Part shown: positions 53,459 through 62,069 of the stretch, one piece after another
Layout: each line of letters starts with the position of its first letter
Position numbering within the stretch: position 1 is the first letter of the stretch
From: Bacillota bacterium
GTDB lineage: Bacteria; Bacillota; Bacilli; Paenibacillales; Paenibacillaceae
NCBI GenBank assembly: GCA_023391635.1
Contig: JAEWAQ010000067.1
Location: 24,713-88,712, forward strand
Length of the DNA stretch: 64,000 nt
Direction of reading: 5' to 3'
Program-made: the position numbers and the translations under genes
The notes under the pieces: generated by a model
What the model saw: the letters and a program-made list of their open reading frames with translations, nothing else
Database searches by the model: none
What the model was told of the DNA's origin: nothing

Positions 53459-53517
53459 ACACGATGTTTTTATAAGTCGCTTACTAATATGAGGAGGTCC
53501 GTCACGGCCATGTTCTT

Positions 53518-54681
53518 CTAAGAAAGCGACCTCCGGTAGACGCTGCGGCCGCCAACCATCGTCCATTGGACTTCATAGCGGTCATCCAGCAGCACCAGGT
53601 CGGCGTCCGCGCCCGGCGCGATCCGGCCTTTATGCCGCAAGCCAAGGATGTCGGCTGGCGTTCGGCTGGCCATCGCAATCGCATCTTGCAGCGGGACGCC
53701 GAGCTCGACCGTATTACGCAACGCTTCGTTCATCGTGACGGTGCTGGAGGCGAGCGTGCCGTCGCTTAATCTCGCAATGCCGTCCCGCACCTTCACGTTG
53801 TGTCCGCCAAAACGATACTCCCCATCGCCAAGTCCCATCGCCTGAAGCGCGTCTGTAATGAGAACGACCCCCTCGGCGCCTTTGACCCGGTGCAGCAAGC
53901 GCACGATCGCCGGGTGCAGATGCACGTTGTCGACGATCGCCTGCACGCTGACTTGCCGTTCCTCCATCGCGGCGACGACGATGCCCGGGTCGCGATGGTG
54001 GATCGGGCGCATTCCGTTGAAGCAATGCGTAATATGACTCGCACCTCGCTTGAATGCTTCTTTCGCCTCTTCATAGCTCGCATCCGAATGCGCGATCGAC
54101 GCGATGATATCCCGTTCGCTCAGGAACGCAACCAGTTCCATTCCGCCGGGCAACTCGGGAGCGACGGTCACCATCTTCAGGAGCAGCCCCGCTCTTTCGA
54201 TGATCGCTGCCATTTCCGCCAAATCCGGATGCCGGAGGAACGTCTCGTTCTGCATTCCTTTGCGCTTGACGTTCAAATAGGGGCCTTCCGCATGGATCCC
54301 GACGATCGATGCGCCTTCCTCGCTGCCCGCTGTTTTCTTCACGTTATCGATCATAGCCAACAGATCGACCAAGCTGGAACTGACGGACGTGGCGAGGAAG
54401 GACGTGCATCCGGTTGCCGCGCATGCTTTGGACACTTCCTGGATGCTCTCGGTCGTGCCGTCCATCATGTCGAACCCGTTCGCCCCGTGTATATGGACAT
54501 CGATCATGCCGGGGATGAGCATCATCCCTACGGCATCCAACCTTTTCACACCCGCCCCCGCAGCCGCAGAGCCTTCAGACAAGATTTCGACGATTCGGCC
54601 CCGCTCAACGCGGACAGCCCCATTTTCGATCCATCCCGATTCAGCCGCGATACGCGCATTGACGATCCACGTTGACTCCAC
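53518..54681 (-). CDS. nagA: N-acetylglucosamine-6-phosphate deacetylase
   Basis: About 387 residues from a GTG at 54681 with GGGAG 10 bases upstream; a TTG at 54687 or an ATG at 54714 (no binding site) are alternatives. It removes acetate from GlcNAc-6-P to give GlcN-6-P. The metal/active-site segments are GMIDVHIHGANGFD, HAEGPYLNVKRKG, ASIAHSDASYEEA, THCFNGMRPIHHRDPG and LITDALQAMG; C-terminal GRIAPGADADLVLLD. nagB and a phosphotransferase are not next to it, unlike most Bacillales; the deacetylase gene upstream on the other strand may be related functionally. Confidence 0.95.
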   Translation of the reverse strand: MESTWIVNARIAAESGWIENGAVRVERGRIVEILSEGSAAAGAGVKRLDAVGMMLIPGMIDVHIHGANGFDMMDGTTESIQEVSKACAATGCTSFLATSVSSSLVDLLAMIDNVKKTAGSEEGASIVGIHAEGPYLNVKRKGMQNETFLRHPDLAEMAAIIERAGLLLKMVTVAPELPGGMELVAFLSERDIIASIAHSDASYEEAKEAFKRGASHITHCFNGMRPIHHRDPGIVVAAMEERQVSVQAIVDNVHLHPAIVRLLHRVKGAEGVVLITDALQAMGLGDGEYRFGGHNVKVRDGIARLSDGTLASSTVTMNEALRNTVELGVPLQDAIAMASRTPADILGLRHKGRIAPGADADLVLLDDRYEVQWTMVGGRSVYRRSLS

Positions 54682-54858
54682 AGGCAAGCATCTCCCGTCC
54701 ATAAAATTCAGCATTAGTATACTTGAGTGCGCACGGGAAGTACATCGCGACTCCGAAACTCCCGAAATGGCGAACGGCGCCTCATTGATGCATGTTTTGC
54801 GCGGGGACCGGGAAATATAACCTTATCTGTGAAAAATCCGGTGAAACGAGGGATCGCC

Positions 54859-55773
54859 ATGAAAAAACTTTGGCTTGTGCTGATGCTTGTCTTTTTGTCC
54901 TGTTGCGGCTGCACGATGACCCGGAACAACGAGTCGCTGCCCAGCCCCCGCGCAAATCAAGTGCATCCGTACGCAACTCCGCATGATGGCCCGTTAGCCA
55001 ATTCGCGTGCGAACCCGATTCAGCAGAAAGCAACTAAGCGAAACCAAACGGCCACTACTACCCGTACACCCGATCTTCAAGACGGGCCGGAGAGGCAGGT
55101 CCGCCAGCCTCATCCGCTCACGCTGTCGGATTTGCGCGCCAAGTACAGAAGCACCTTTATGCTGAACGGCTCTTCGTCCAAACGCGAGATTGCCCTGACT
55201 TTCGACGATGCGCCTGACGACAACTTTACGCCGAAAGTATTGGACGTGTTGAAAAAGGAAGGCGTGCGGGCAACGTTCTTTGTCGTAGGCAACCGGGTGC
55301 AAGCGCATCCCGAGATCGTGCGGCGGATGGTCCGGGAAGGCCATGTCGTCGGCAACCATTCCTGGAATCACGCGAACCTGCCCAAGCTGGGCGATGCCGA
55401 ATTCCGGGACCAAATCCTTCGTACGGATCAGGTCATCGAATCGTTGACCGGATACCGGCCTACCTTCGTCAGACCGCCTTATGGGAATATCGATGAGAAC
55501 CAGATTCAGTGGCTGGCGAGCCAACATAAAGTCATCGTCAATTGGGACATCGACTCTTTGGACTGGAAAGGGCTTAACGCGGAGCAGGTCAAGACGAACG
55601 TGCTGGCACATGCGCATCCCGGGGCCATTATCCTGCAGCACTCCGCCGGCGGTACGGGCGAAGACTTGACCGGCACGGTGCAGGCGCTGCCCGACATCAT
55701 CAAGAAGTTGCGGAGCGACGGCGTCAAGCTCGTTACCGTGCCGGAATTGCTGGACATGCAGAACGGCCGATGA
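54859..55773 (+). CDS. Polysaccharide deacetylase (NodB/CE4) lipoprotein
   Basis: 304 residues from the ATG at 54859 (GAGGG upstream). Signal ending in a Cys-rich lipobox (FLSCCGC), a linker with Thr/Gln/Pro, and a NodB domain: motif 1 TFDDAPDD, motif 2 HSWNH, motif 3 RPPYGNID, motif 4 DIDSLDW and motif 5 ILQHSAGG. The A of TFDDA (usual G) is a mild variation. Probably deacetylates peptidoglycan or another N-acetylglucosamine polymer at the outer membrane face. Divergent from nagA. Confidence 0.93.
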   Translation: MKKLWLVLMLVFLSCCGCTMTRNNESLPSPRANQVHPYATPHDGPLANSRANPIQQKATKRNQTATTTRTPDLQDGPERQVRQPHPLTLSDLRAKYRSTFMLNGSSSKREIALTFDDAPDDNFTPKVLDVLKKEGVRATFFVVGNRVQAHPEIVRRMVREGHVVGNHSWNHANLPKLGDAEFRDQILRTDQVIESLTGYRPTFVRPPYGNIDENQIQWLASQHKVIVNWDIDSLDWKGLNAEQVKTNVLAHAHPGAIILQHSAGGTGEDLTGTVQALPDIIKKLRSDGVKLVTVPELLDMQNGR

Positions 55774-55793
55774 AGGTCAATCGCTGACGAATA

Positions 55794-55888
55794 CAGCGGG
55801 GCAGGTGCAAATGGTGCGAACGGCATCATTGGGGGGATGACGGCGGGGCAACGAGCACGAATGGTACGGACAGCATCATTGGGGCGAA
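55794..55888. repeat. Short 50-base repeat, about two copies
   Basis: Units begin at 55811 and 55861 with ATGGTGCGAACGGCATCATT and ATGGTACGGACAGCATCATT, and are 50 bases apart; a partial unit precedes them. The phase, period and ATGGT-C-GA...GCATCAT core resemble the array at 45348-45625, so they may belong to one dispersed repeat family. Non-coding. Confidence 0.6.
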
Positions 55889-55905
55889 GTTGGTCATCTT
55901 GACAA

Positions 55906-55935
55906 GGCGCCCTTGCCGCTGACGGCAAGGGCGCC
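55906..55935 (+). terminator. Rho-independent terminator after the deacetylase
   Basis: GGCGCCCTTGCCG pairs perfectly with CGGCAAGGGCGCC around CTGA, followed by CTTCGTTTT. It separates the convergent deacetylase and dgoD genes. Confidence 0.8.
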
Positions 55936-55965
55936 CTTCGTTTTCCACCGATCATTGGCGTTAAT

Positions 55966-57114
55966 TTACCACTCCGCTACGCTGCCATCTTGATGCCGCC
56001 ACAGCGGATTTTTCCAATCGTGGCCGACTTCCGCCATCTTGCGCACGTGATCTTCGTCGATCTCGATGCCGAGCCCCGGGCCGTCCGGAATGGCGACAAA
56101 GCCATCCTGATAGGCGAATACGGACTTGTCGGTCACGTAGTCGAGCAGATCGTTGCCTTGGTTATAATGAATGCCCAGACTCTGCTCCTGAATAAACGCA
56201 TTATGGCAGGTCGCATCTACCTGCAGGCAAGCCGCCAGGGCAATCGGGCCGAGCGGGCAATGGGGAGCCAGGGCAACGTCGTAGGCTTCCGCCATCGAGG
56301 CGATCTTCTTGCATTCCGTGATGCCGCCCGCATGGGAGACATCCGGCTGAATGATGTCCGCGTATCCGTCCGCCAGCAACTGCTTGAAATCCCACCGGGA
56401 AAACATCCGTTCGCCGGTCGCGATGGGAATGTGGCTCGCATTCGCAATCTCCCGCAGCGCCTCGTTGTTCTCCGGCAATACGGGCTCTTCCAGGAACATG
56501 GGGCGGAACGCCTCGAGTTCTTTCGCCAAAACTTTCGCCATCGGCTTATGGACGCGGCCATGGAAGTCGATGCCGATGCCGATATGCGGACCGGCGGCTT
56601 CTCTCACGGCGGCTACCCTTTCCAGCACTTGATCGATCTTCGCGTACGAATCGATATATTGCAATTCCTCCGTCGCATTCATCTTGATCGCCGTAAACCC
56701 CTGCGCCTGCGCGCGATTGGCAGCGTCTCCCACATCGGCAGGCCGGTCTCCTCCGATCCAGGAATACACTTTGATCCGCTGTCGGCAGGCTCCGCCCATC
56801 AGTTGATAGATCGGGGCTTGATAATATTTGCCCTTGATGTCCCACAACGCTTGATCGATGCCCGCGATGGCGCTCATCAGCACGGGACCGCCCCGATAGA
56901 AACCGCCTCTGTACATCGCCTGCCAATGATCCTCGATGGCGAGCGGGTCTTTGCCGATCAGATAGCCGCTTAATTCTTCGACCGCCGCTTTGACCGTAAG
57001 GGCTCTGCCCTCTACGATCGGCTCGCCCCAGCCCGTAATGCCCTCATCCGTCGAGATTTTCAGAAACAGCCACCTGGGCGGCACGACGAACAATTCCATG
57101 CCTGTGATTTTCAT
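55966..57114 (-). CDS. dgoD: D-galactonate dehydratase (mandelate racemase/enolase superfamily)
   Basis: 382 residues. Converts galactonate to 2-keto-3-deoxygalactonate. N-terminal lid (TDEGITGWGEP, RGGFYRGGPVLMSAIAGIDQALWDIKGK), barrel with metal ligands D (GIDFHGRV), E (MFLEEPVLPENNE) and E (ATGERMFSRWDFK), then PDVSHAGGITECKKIA and PHCPLGPIALAA with the catalytic His. It overlaps the GntR regulator by four bases, the usual layout of a dgoR-dgoD unit. The other galactonate genes are absent. Related acid sugar dehydratases cannot be excluded. Confidence 0.92.
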   Translation of the reverse strand: MKITGMELFVVPPRWLFLKISTDEGITGWGEPIVEGRALTVKAAVEELSGYLIGKDPLAIEDHWQAMYRGGFYRGGPVLMSAIAGIDQALWDIKGKYYQAPIYQLMGGACRQRIKVYSWIGGDRPADVGDAANRAQAQGFTAIKMNATEELQYIDSYAKIDQVLERVAAVREAAGPHIGIGIDFHGRVHKPMAKVLAKELEAFRPMFLEEPVLPENNEALREIANASHIPIATGERMFSRWDFKQLLADGYADIIQPDVSHAGGITECKKIASMAEAYDVALAPHCPLGPIALAACLQVDATCHNAFIQEQSLGIHYNQGNDLLDYVTDKSVFAYQDGFVAIPDGPGLGIEIDEDHVRKMAEVGHDWKNPLWRHQDGSVAEW

Positions 57115-57791
57115 GATCCGCTTCCCCCCGCCTGTACGGCATTCATCATATCTTGAATATGGCCTTTCATCAGAATGCGAGCTTGCTCCGCCTGCCGCTC
57201 CTGGATGGCGATCGCAATCAGCCGATGATAGCCGGCCGCCTTCTCGCGCATCTGCGGCAGCTTGTCCGTCTCCCTCCTTCCCTGTGCCGACAAGTCGGCC
57301 ACGACCGCCAGCATCCGGGCCAGCAGCGCGTTGCCGGCGCCATCCGCGATCTCCTGATGAAAGAGGACATCCGTCGCGAAGTGGTCTTCCCCCCGCTTCA
57401 TCTGCTCCTCCATCCGATCCGCCAACTCGCGAATGGAGCGGGCTTGCGCGGCAGACGATCGCAGCGCACAGTACGCAGCCAATTCCGGCTCGATCGCCAG
57501 ACGCGCTTCCAGCAGCTCCAGCAGCGACCGAGGCTCCATCCCGCGAATCGGCGCCACAGGATCCTCCAGCAACGTCGGATCGTTGCTGACGAATATCCCG
57601 CGGCCATGCTCGATGCTGACGACTCTGCGGCTCTCGAGCAAGCGCAGCGCTTCCCGGACGGCCGTCAGGCTGAGCTTGTATTCCGCCGCCATCTCCTGCA
57701 TCGTCGGCAGACGGTCACCGGGCTTCCAATAGCCGCTGCGGATGCGCGTTTCCATCTGTTCCAGGATTTCTTCATGCGCCAATTTCTTCAT
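57111..57791 (-). CDS. FadR/GntR family transcriptional regulator (FCD domain)
   Basis: 226 residues. Winged helix at residues 5-70 (YWKPGDRLPTMQEMAAEYKLSLTAVREALRLLESRRVVSIEHGRGIFVS), then an FCD all-helix domain (RLAIEPELAAYCALRSS, DHFATDVLFHQEIADGAGNALL) that binds a metal and an organic acid. It precedes dgoD and likely represses it, responding to galactonate or its keto-acid product. Palindromic operators lie upstream. Confidence 0.93.
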   Translation of the reverse strand: MKKLAHEEILEQMETRIRSGYWKPGDRLPTMQEMAAEYKLSLTAVREALRLLESRRVVSIEHGRGIFVSNDPTLLEDPVAPIRGMEPRSLLELLEARLAIEPELAAYCALRSSAAQARSIRELADRMEEQMKRGEDHFATDVLFHQEIADGAGNALLARMLAVVADLSAQGRRETDKLPQMREKAAGYHRLIAIAIQERQAEQARILMKGHIQDMMNAVQAGGSGS

Positions 57792-57818
57792 GCTAGGTCA
57801 TTGTCCTTCGTTCTACCA

Positions 57819-57854
57819 AAGATATGATCTTAATACTACAAAGATAATATCTTT
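57819..57854. promoter_or_regulatory. Twin palindromes before the GntR gene
   Basis: AAGAT-ATG-ATCTT (57819-57831) and AAAGATA-A-TATCTTT (57840-57854) share the same arm and have centres 22 bases apart, about two helical turns, in the promoter region of the gntR-dgoD unit. Autoregulation is likely. The rest of 57855-58042 shows no feature. Confidence 0.6.
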
Positions 57855-58042
57855 AGGCTTGATTTGTCAACCAATGGACGATTCGGGAAGTCCTGACCCC
57901 TGTAAGTAACCATCGCCTCTTCCCTCTTACTATGTTCGTTTTATACTTCGATTGCGCGAATGCGGAGAAGGCAGTTGTTTCCCACGAATTTTATAGAATC
58001 TTAAGCAGACCGCCTGTACGGGAGGCAGGCTGAAAAATAAAA

Positions 58043-58071
58043 TTGACAGGATCAGTTATTCTCATTATGAT
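58043..58071 (+). promoter_or_regulatory. Consensus sigma-A promoter
   Basis: TTGACA (58043-58048), exactly 17 bases, TATGAT (58066-58071). It drives the orphan small gene at 58119. Confidence 0.8.
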
Positions 58072-58074
58072 TAA

Positions 58075-58088
58075 ACTGACCAGTCGGT
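58075..58088. promoter_or_regulatory. TetR-type operator at the start site
   Basis: ACTGACCAGTCGGT follows AC-n-GAC-nn-GTC-n-GT, a typical TetR-family operator, just downstream of the -10. The TetR gene at 58923 is the nearest candidate to bind it. Confidence 0.6.
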
Positions 58089-58118
58089 ATAAAATTAAAA
58101 CAATGGAGGTTATGAATC

Positions 58119-58424
58119 ATGAGCTTGACCTATGAAGCGAACATTTCCTTTACGCCTAATGAAGGCAGACGCGGAGAACGGGCATTATTGCAGGTCGAAT
58201 ACATCAATATCGGGACAAACGCCGTCATTGACAAGTCTGTCGTGCGTATTCCGGAATACGGGATTTACGACGTAATGAAGCGCGAAGAGGACGGCAAGTT
58301 CTCCTGGTCTTATCCGATTCCGTATGAGGCGCCCATTCGAACTTACGCGATTGAAGTGTATGCGATCGACACACAAGGAAACAACGGACCGGTCAAAATC
58401 GTCAGGTTCGCCGTTCATGCATAA
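58119..58424 (+). CDS. Small beta-rich protein of unknown function
   Basis: 101 residues, GGAGG upstream of the ATG. No signal peptide or membrane segment. Alternating hydrophobic residues (ALLQVEYINIGTNAVIDKSVVRI, TYAIEVYAIDTQGNNGPVKIVRFAV) suggest an Ig-like or beta-sandwich fold. It stands alone behind a consensus promoter with an operator, so it is likely inducible and strongly expressed. I do not recognise a family. Confidence 0.7.
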   Translation: MSLTYEANISFTPNEGRRGERALLQVEYINIGTNAVIDKSVVRIPEYGIYDVMKREEDGKFSWSYPIPYEAPIRTYAIEVYAIDTQGNNGPVKIVRFAVHA

Positions 58425-58482
58425 AATTCATTCCTGCGCATGCACCTGGCGGGCTCGTCCGCCGCCAGGTGCATGCATTCTA

Positions 58483-58836
58483 TTATCTTGGGTTCTTCTC
58501 CTGATGCTCGATCTTCTTCCTTGTTCCCAACCTCAGCCATGTCGTAAAATTGCGAACGCCGTCCTGCAGCCGAATGATTCGCGTACCGTGCGGGAAGTCC
58601 TCGCGTCGATACGTGTTCAACCCTGTAGCGCGGCCGTAACACAACCCAACACCATACCATTCTCCCCAATAATCGTTCAGATGGTCGTGCCCGCAGAAGG
58701 TCCCCTTGACGTCACCCTGTTCGAGCATCGCCGTAAGCAGACCCGAATTGATTTTGGGATAGCACACTTTCTCCAGCTTGCTGCCGCTGCATTCTCCCTC
58801 CATCCACATCTCTGCATACGAGGCGGCTAGCGGCGG
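58483..58836 (-). pseudogene. C-terminal fragment of a calcineurin-like metallophosphoesterase
   Basis: Minus-strand reading frame from about 58836: ...ASYAEMWMEGECSGSKLE, NSGLLTAMLEQGDVKGTFCGHDHLNDYW, LCYGRATGLNTY. The GHDH metal motif and the C-terminal blocks are intact, but the N-terminal metal motifs are missing and a stop lies upstream. The break falls at a 12-base direct repeat CGGCTAGCGGCG (58824-58835 and 58855-58866), suggesting deletion by recombination. Confidence 0.75.
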
Positions 58837-58922
58837 GAGCAGAACTTTGAAAATCGGCTAGCGGCGAGCTTTGTGATATAATGGGCGCTATAAACGTTAT
58901 CCAAAAGGAGACCGACCACATA

Positions 58923-59489
58923 GTGAGCAGGAATAAAATCGTTGATGCGGCTGTCAAGCTGTTCTCCGAGCTCGGTTATCACAGAACAAGCATGGACGAC
59001 ATCGCCAGGGAAGCGAACGTAGCCAAGGGCACGTTGTATTACCACTTCTCGGGCAAGGGCGAACTGTTCGAAACGATCGTTACCTACGGTTTTCAATTGC
59101 TGAGGGACAACATCGAACAGGTGCTTCAGGCAGACGAAGCTCCCGACCGGCAAATCAGGAAGATCGTTCACAAGCACGTGGAACTGTTCCTGCAATACAG
59201 TGAACTCGTCCATATTATTTCCAATGAACTGACGAACGGAATCGAGCCGGAAATATTGGAGCGGATCAACCGAATCAAGCAAAGCTATATCGACTTCCTG
59301 TCCGGCATCATACGCCAAGGATATGAAGACGGCGCCCTGCATAAGATGAATGCGGACCTGGCTGCCGCCGGCTTGATCGGCATGATCGAAAGCGCGAGCA
59401 TGTACGCCGTTAAGCGGACAGAGACTTATTCCGCCGCCGAGCTGCACGACACGATCAATACCCTCGTGCTGCCCGCGCTTCTGAAATAG
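58923..59489 (+). CDS. TetR/AcrR family transcriptional regulator
   Basis: 188 residues from a GTG at 58923 with AAAAGGAG 12 bases upstream; an earlier ATG at 58881 would put that site inside the gene. Helix-turn-helix at residues 5-46 (IVDAAVKLFSELGYHRTSMDDIAREANVAKGTLYYHFSGK). The helical C-terminal domain resembles YfiR/FadR-like TetR proteins. It may bind the operator at 58075. A perfect hairpin overlaps its stop codon. Confidence 0.93.
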   Translation: MSRNKIVDAAVKLFSELGYHRTSMDDIAREANVAKGTLYYHFSGKGELFETIVTYGFQLLRDNIEQVLQADEAPDRQIRKIVHKHVELFLQYSELVHIISNELTNGIEPEILERINRIKQSYIDFLSGIIRQGYEDGALHKMNADLAAAGLIGMIESASMYAVKRTETYSAAELHDTINTLVLPALLK

Positions 59490-59521
59490 AGAAGCTGCCT
59501 GTCCGATCAGGCAGCTTCTCT
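59488..59521. terminator. Perfect 14-base hairpin at the TetR stop
   Basis: AGAGAAGCTGCCTG pairs with CAGGCAGCTTCTCT around a 6-base loop, between convergent TetR and fucosidase genes. No strong U-run on the plus side; ATTTC on the minus side. Confidence 0.65.
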
Positions 59522-59594
59522 GCTTGGCGGCGGCTAGCTGTTTGTCCATGCTGTGGTTACGATACTTTCTGACACGTAATTCCAGTACTGACTA

Positions 59595-61076
59595 TTAATC
59601 CAAAGTAATTTTCAAACAAACGGGATATTTCGTGTCGATTCTCCCGTCCACCTTGACTTTCAGACCGTCTTCGTCTCGCATTAACGAAACAGGATGATCA
59701 AATCCCAACAGTTCCACTTTTTCGATATGGCCTTCAAAATGTTTGCTGCCTGCTTTCAACGCTTTGATGAGCACTTCATTGTTGTCCGGCCAGCTCATCA
59801 CGTTGGCGTAGAGGCAAGGGGCTTTGTACGTAAAACGAATATCTTCGCTTGTAAACGCTGCTCTATTCACGTCCGTGAAAGCACCTTCCGGCACTTCTGT
59901 CGATCCTTCGCCATATGTCTTCCAATACGTCGTGTCGTATATCGACTCTCCATTAACTTCCAGCCAGTTCCCGATGCTGCGAAGCACTTCCGTTTCCTCC
60001 TCACAAATCGTGCCGTCCGATCGGGGGCCGACGTTCAGGAGCAGACAACCGTTTTTGCTGACAATATCGACCAGATCGCAGACGATGTCGACCGGATTTT
60101 TGAAATCGTTGCGGTTCGTGAAGCCCCAGGAATTTTTGGCGATGGCGGTATCGGTTTGCCATAGCCTGGGCCGGATGTCGCTCAACTGGCCCCGCTCGAC
60201 ATCGAAGATTGCCGTTCCGTAAGCAAACGCATCGTACTTGTAGTTAACCGCCACATCCGCGCCCCACTCCAGCGAGCGGTTATAGTAGTAAGCTGCGAAT
60301 TTTTTGAGATACGGTTTAAAAGCCACGTTATGAACCCACCAATCGAACCAAACGATCTTCGGCTGATATTTATCGACCAGCTCGCACGAGCGGACAAGCC
60401 AATCCTCCAGATGCTCTCTCGTTGGCGGCGTCGAATAAATGTCATGCGTATCCCCGTGATTGCCCGAGGAATACATCGAATCGGCAAAACCGTAAGGCTC
60501 CTGGAACGTTATCTGTTGGATTCCGGAATCGAATCGTCTTCCGCCGCCGAAGAACCAATAATTTTCCGCACGGTGGCTTGAAGCTGCGAAGACCATGCCC
60601 TCTTTCTCGACCGCTGCCTTCAACTCTCCGACAATATCGCGCCCCGGCCCCATCCGGGCCGCGTTCCAATCCGACACTTCACTGTCGTACATCTGAAATC
60701 CGTCATGATGCTCGGCTACCGGCATCACATATTTGGCGCCGGCTGCTTGGAACAACGCGGCCCACTCATCCGCATCGAATTTCTCCGCTTTAAATTGCGG
60801 GATGAAATCCGCATAGCCAAAGTCTTTATGCGCTCCGTAAGTTTGAACATGGTGATCGTATTCCTTCGTTCCTTGCAAATACATGTTGCGCGGATACCAC
60901 TCGCTGCCGAAAGCAGGCACGCTGTATACGCCCCAATGAATAAAGATGCCGAACTTCGCATTCCGGTACCACGCAGGTTCCGGATATTCGCGCAATGAAG
61001 CCCAATTATCCTTATAGACCCCTTGCTGAATTACGTCGTCAATCGTCTGCAAGTAACGTGCATGAATTTCTTTCAC
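59595..61076 (-). CDS. Alpha-L-fucosidase (GH29)
   Basis: 493 residues from a GTG at 61076 (GGAGG 8 bases upstream). No signal peptide, so it acts in the cytoplasm on imported oligosaccharides. GH29 blocks: FGIFIHWGVYSVPAFGSEWY, VMPVAEHHDGFQMYDS, the nucleophile Asp expected in PKIVWFDWW, ENYWFFGGG, and CLLLNVGPRSDGTI with the following VLRSIGNWLEVNGESIY. Divergent from an AraC regulator, its likely activator. Confidence 0.95.
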   Translation of the reverse strand: MKEIHARYLQTIDDVIQQGVYKDNWASLREYPEPAWYRNAKFGIFIHWGVYSVPAFGSEWYPRNMYLQGTKEYDHHVQTYGAHKDFGYADFIPQFKAEKFDADEWAALFQAAGAKYVMPVAEHHDGFQMYDSEVSDWNAARMGPGRDIVGELKAAVEKEGMVFAASSHRAENYWFFGGGRRFDSGIQQITFQEPYGFADSMYSSGNHGDTHDIYSTPPTREHLEDWLVRSCELVDKYQPKIVWFDWWVHNVAFKPYLKKFAAYYYNRSLEWGADVAVNYKYDAFAYGTAIFDVERGQLSDIRPRLWQTDTAIAKNSWGFTNRNDFKNPVDIVCDLVDIVSKNGCLLLNVGPRSDGTICEEETEVLRSIGNWLEVNGESIYDTTYWKTYGEGSTEVPEGAFTDVNRAAFTSEDIRFTYKAPCLYANVMSWPDNNEVLIKALKAGSKHFEGHIEKVELLGFDHPVSLMRDEDGLKVKVDGRIDTKYPVCLKITLD

Positions 61077-61226
61077 GAACCGCACCTCCGCCATAAGCCG
61101 TTTCATGGTCATTATAGCAACTGTAGCCGCCAATCAAAGGGTGTAAATGAACGAATATGTGGACGATATTAAGCCTATATGATATTTTCAGGACAGTGGC
61201 GACTTCCCGGTTTGGAGGCATATGAA

Positions 61227-62015
61227 ATGAACGGCTTCGAGCACGTTACCATCCATAATTTAATGTGCAGATTTAACGTTTGCGCCCACGATTGGGGAGA
61301 AACCGACTGCATCTATGCATTCAACAAATTTTATTATTTTATCGAGGGCGAAGCTACGCTCATTATAGAAGGCGATGTCTTCACGCCTCGGCCCGGGGAA
61401 CTGTTTCTGATACCCGCCCATACCAAGCATACCTATTCCCACAACCCGAATCGTCCGGTGTTGAAATACTGGTCGCACTTTCATCTTAATCTGGGTCGGG
61501 AACAGAAGCTTATCTATCGCCGGGAAACCGTCAAATGCACGATTCCGGAACAACAGATCGTACCGACATTCGAGGCGTTGGTGCACACGGATCTTGCCGC
61601 AAACCCGCTGGACGCGCTTACCGAAAAAATAACTTTGCTGCAAATATTGAAGCTTTTTTTGGAAAACGTTAATCTCGCCGCGATATTGCCTGCAAATACG
61701 GATGACTTCTCGAATAAAATCAACGCCTATATCCGAAACCATCTGCAAACCGAGATCACGTTGGTGGAGTTGGCCAACCTTGTTCATCTGCATCCGAACT
61801 ACTTCATTAAATATTTCAAGAAGCACTTTAACGTTACACCCATTGAATACGTCAATGTGCTTCGGTTGCAGACCGCCTCCAAATTATTAACCCGTGACCC
61901 CTATCAGAGCATACAGCGGATCGCAGACGAAGTCGGGTTTAACGATTATCGCTATTTCTCCCGGCTGTTCAAAAAGAAATACGGTGTTTCCCCTTCCCAA
62001 TACAGAGGGGTTTGA
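61227..62015 (+). CDS. AraC family transcriptional regulator
   Basis: 262 residues from the ATG at 61227 (GGAGG 8 bases upstream); the frame to 61179 lacks a site. N-terminal cupin sensor (FYYFIEGEATLIIEGDVFTPRPGELFLIPAHTKHTYS-type, arabinose-binding fold) and two C-terminal helix-turn-helix motifs (LANLVHLHPNYFIKYFKKHF and IADEVGFNDYRYFSRLFKKKYG). Divergent from the fucosidase gene, so it probably activates fucose-oligosaccharide use. Confidence 0.93.
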   Translation: MNGFEHVTIHNLMCRFNVCAHDWGETDCIYAFNKFYYFIEGEATLIIEGDVFTPRPGELFLIPAHTKHTYSHNPNRPVLKYWSHFHLNLGREQKLIYRRETVKCTIPEQQIVPTFEALVHTDLAANPLDALTEKITLLQILKLFLENVNLAAILPANTDDFSNKINAYIRNHLQTEITLVELANLVHLHPNYFIKYFKKHFNVTPIEYVNVLRLQTASKLLTRDPYQSIQRIADEVGFNDYRYFSRLFKKKYGVSPSQYRGV

Positions 62016-62030
62016 AGGTTTCGTCAAGTA

Positions 62031-62064
62031 ACCAGCCCCTCCTCACGAATGCGGGGCGGCTGGT
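62031..62064. terminator. Hairpin after the AraC gene
   Basis: ACCAGCC pairs with GGCTGGT with partial pairing inside. It lies between the AraC stop and the end of the phosphoesterase fragment; no U-run. Confidence 0.5.
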
Positions 62065-62069
62065 CACGA

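Noticed and set aside
58041..58090. Possible Fur box in the TTATTCTCATTATGATTA region
   Set aside because: It matches the promoter elements better, and the 7-1-7 Fur symmetry is poor.
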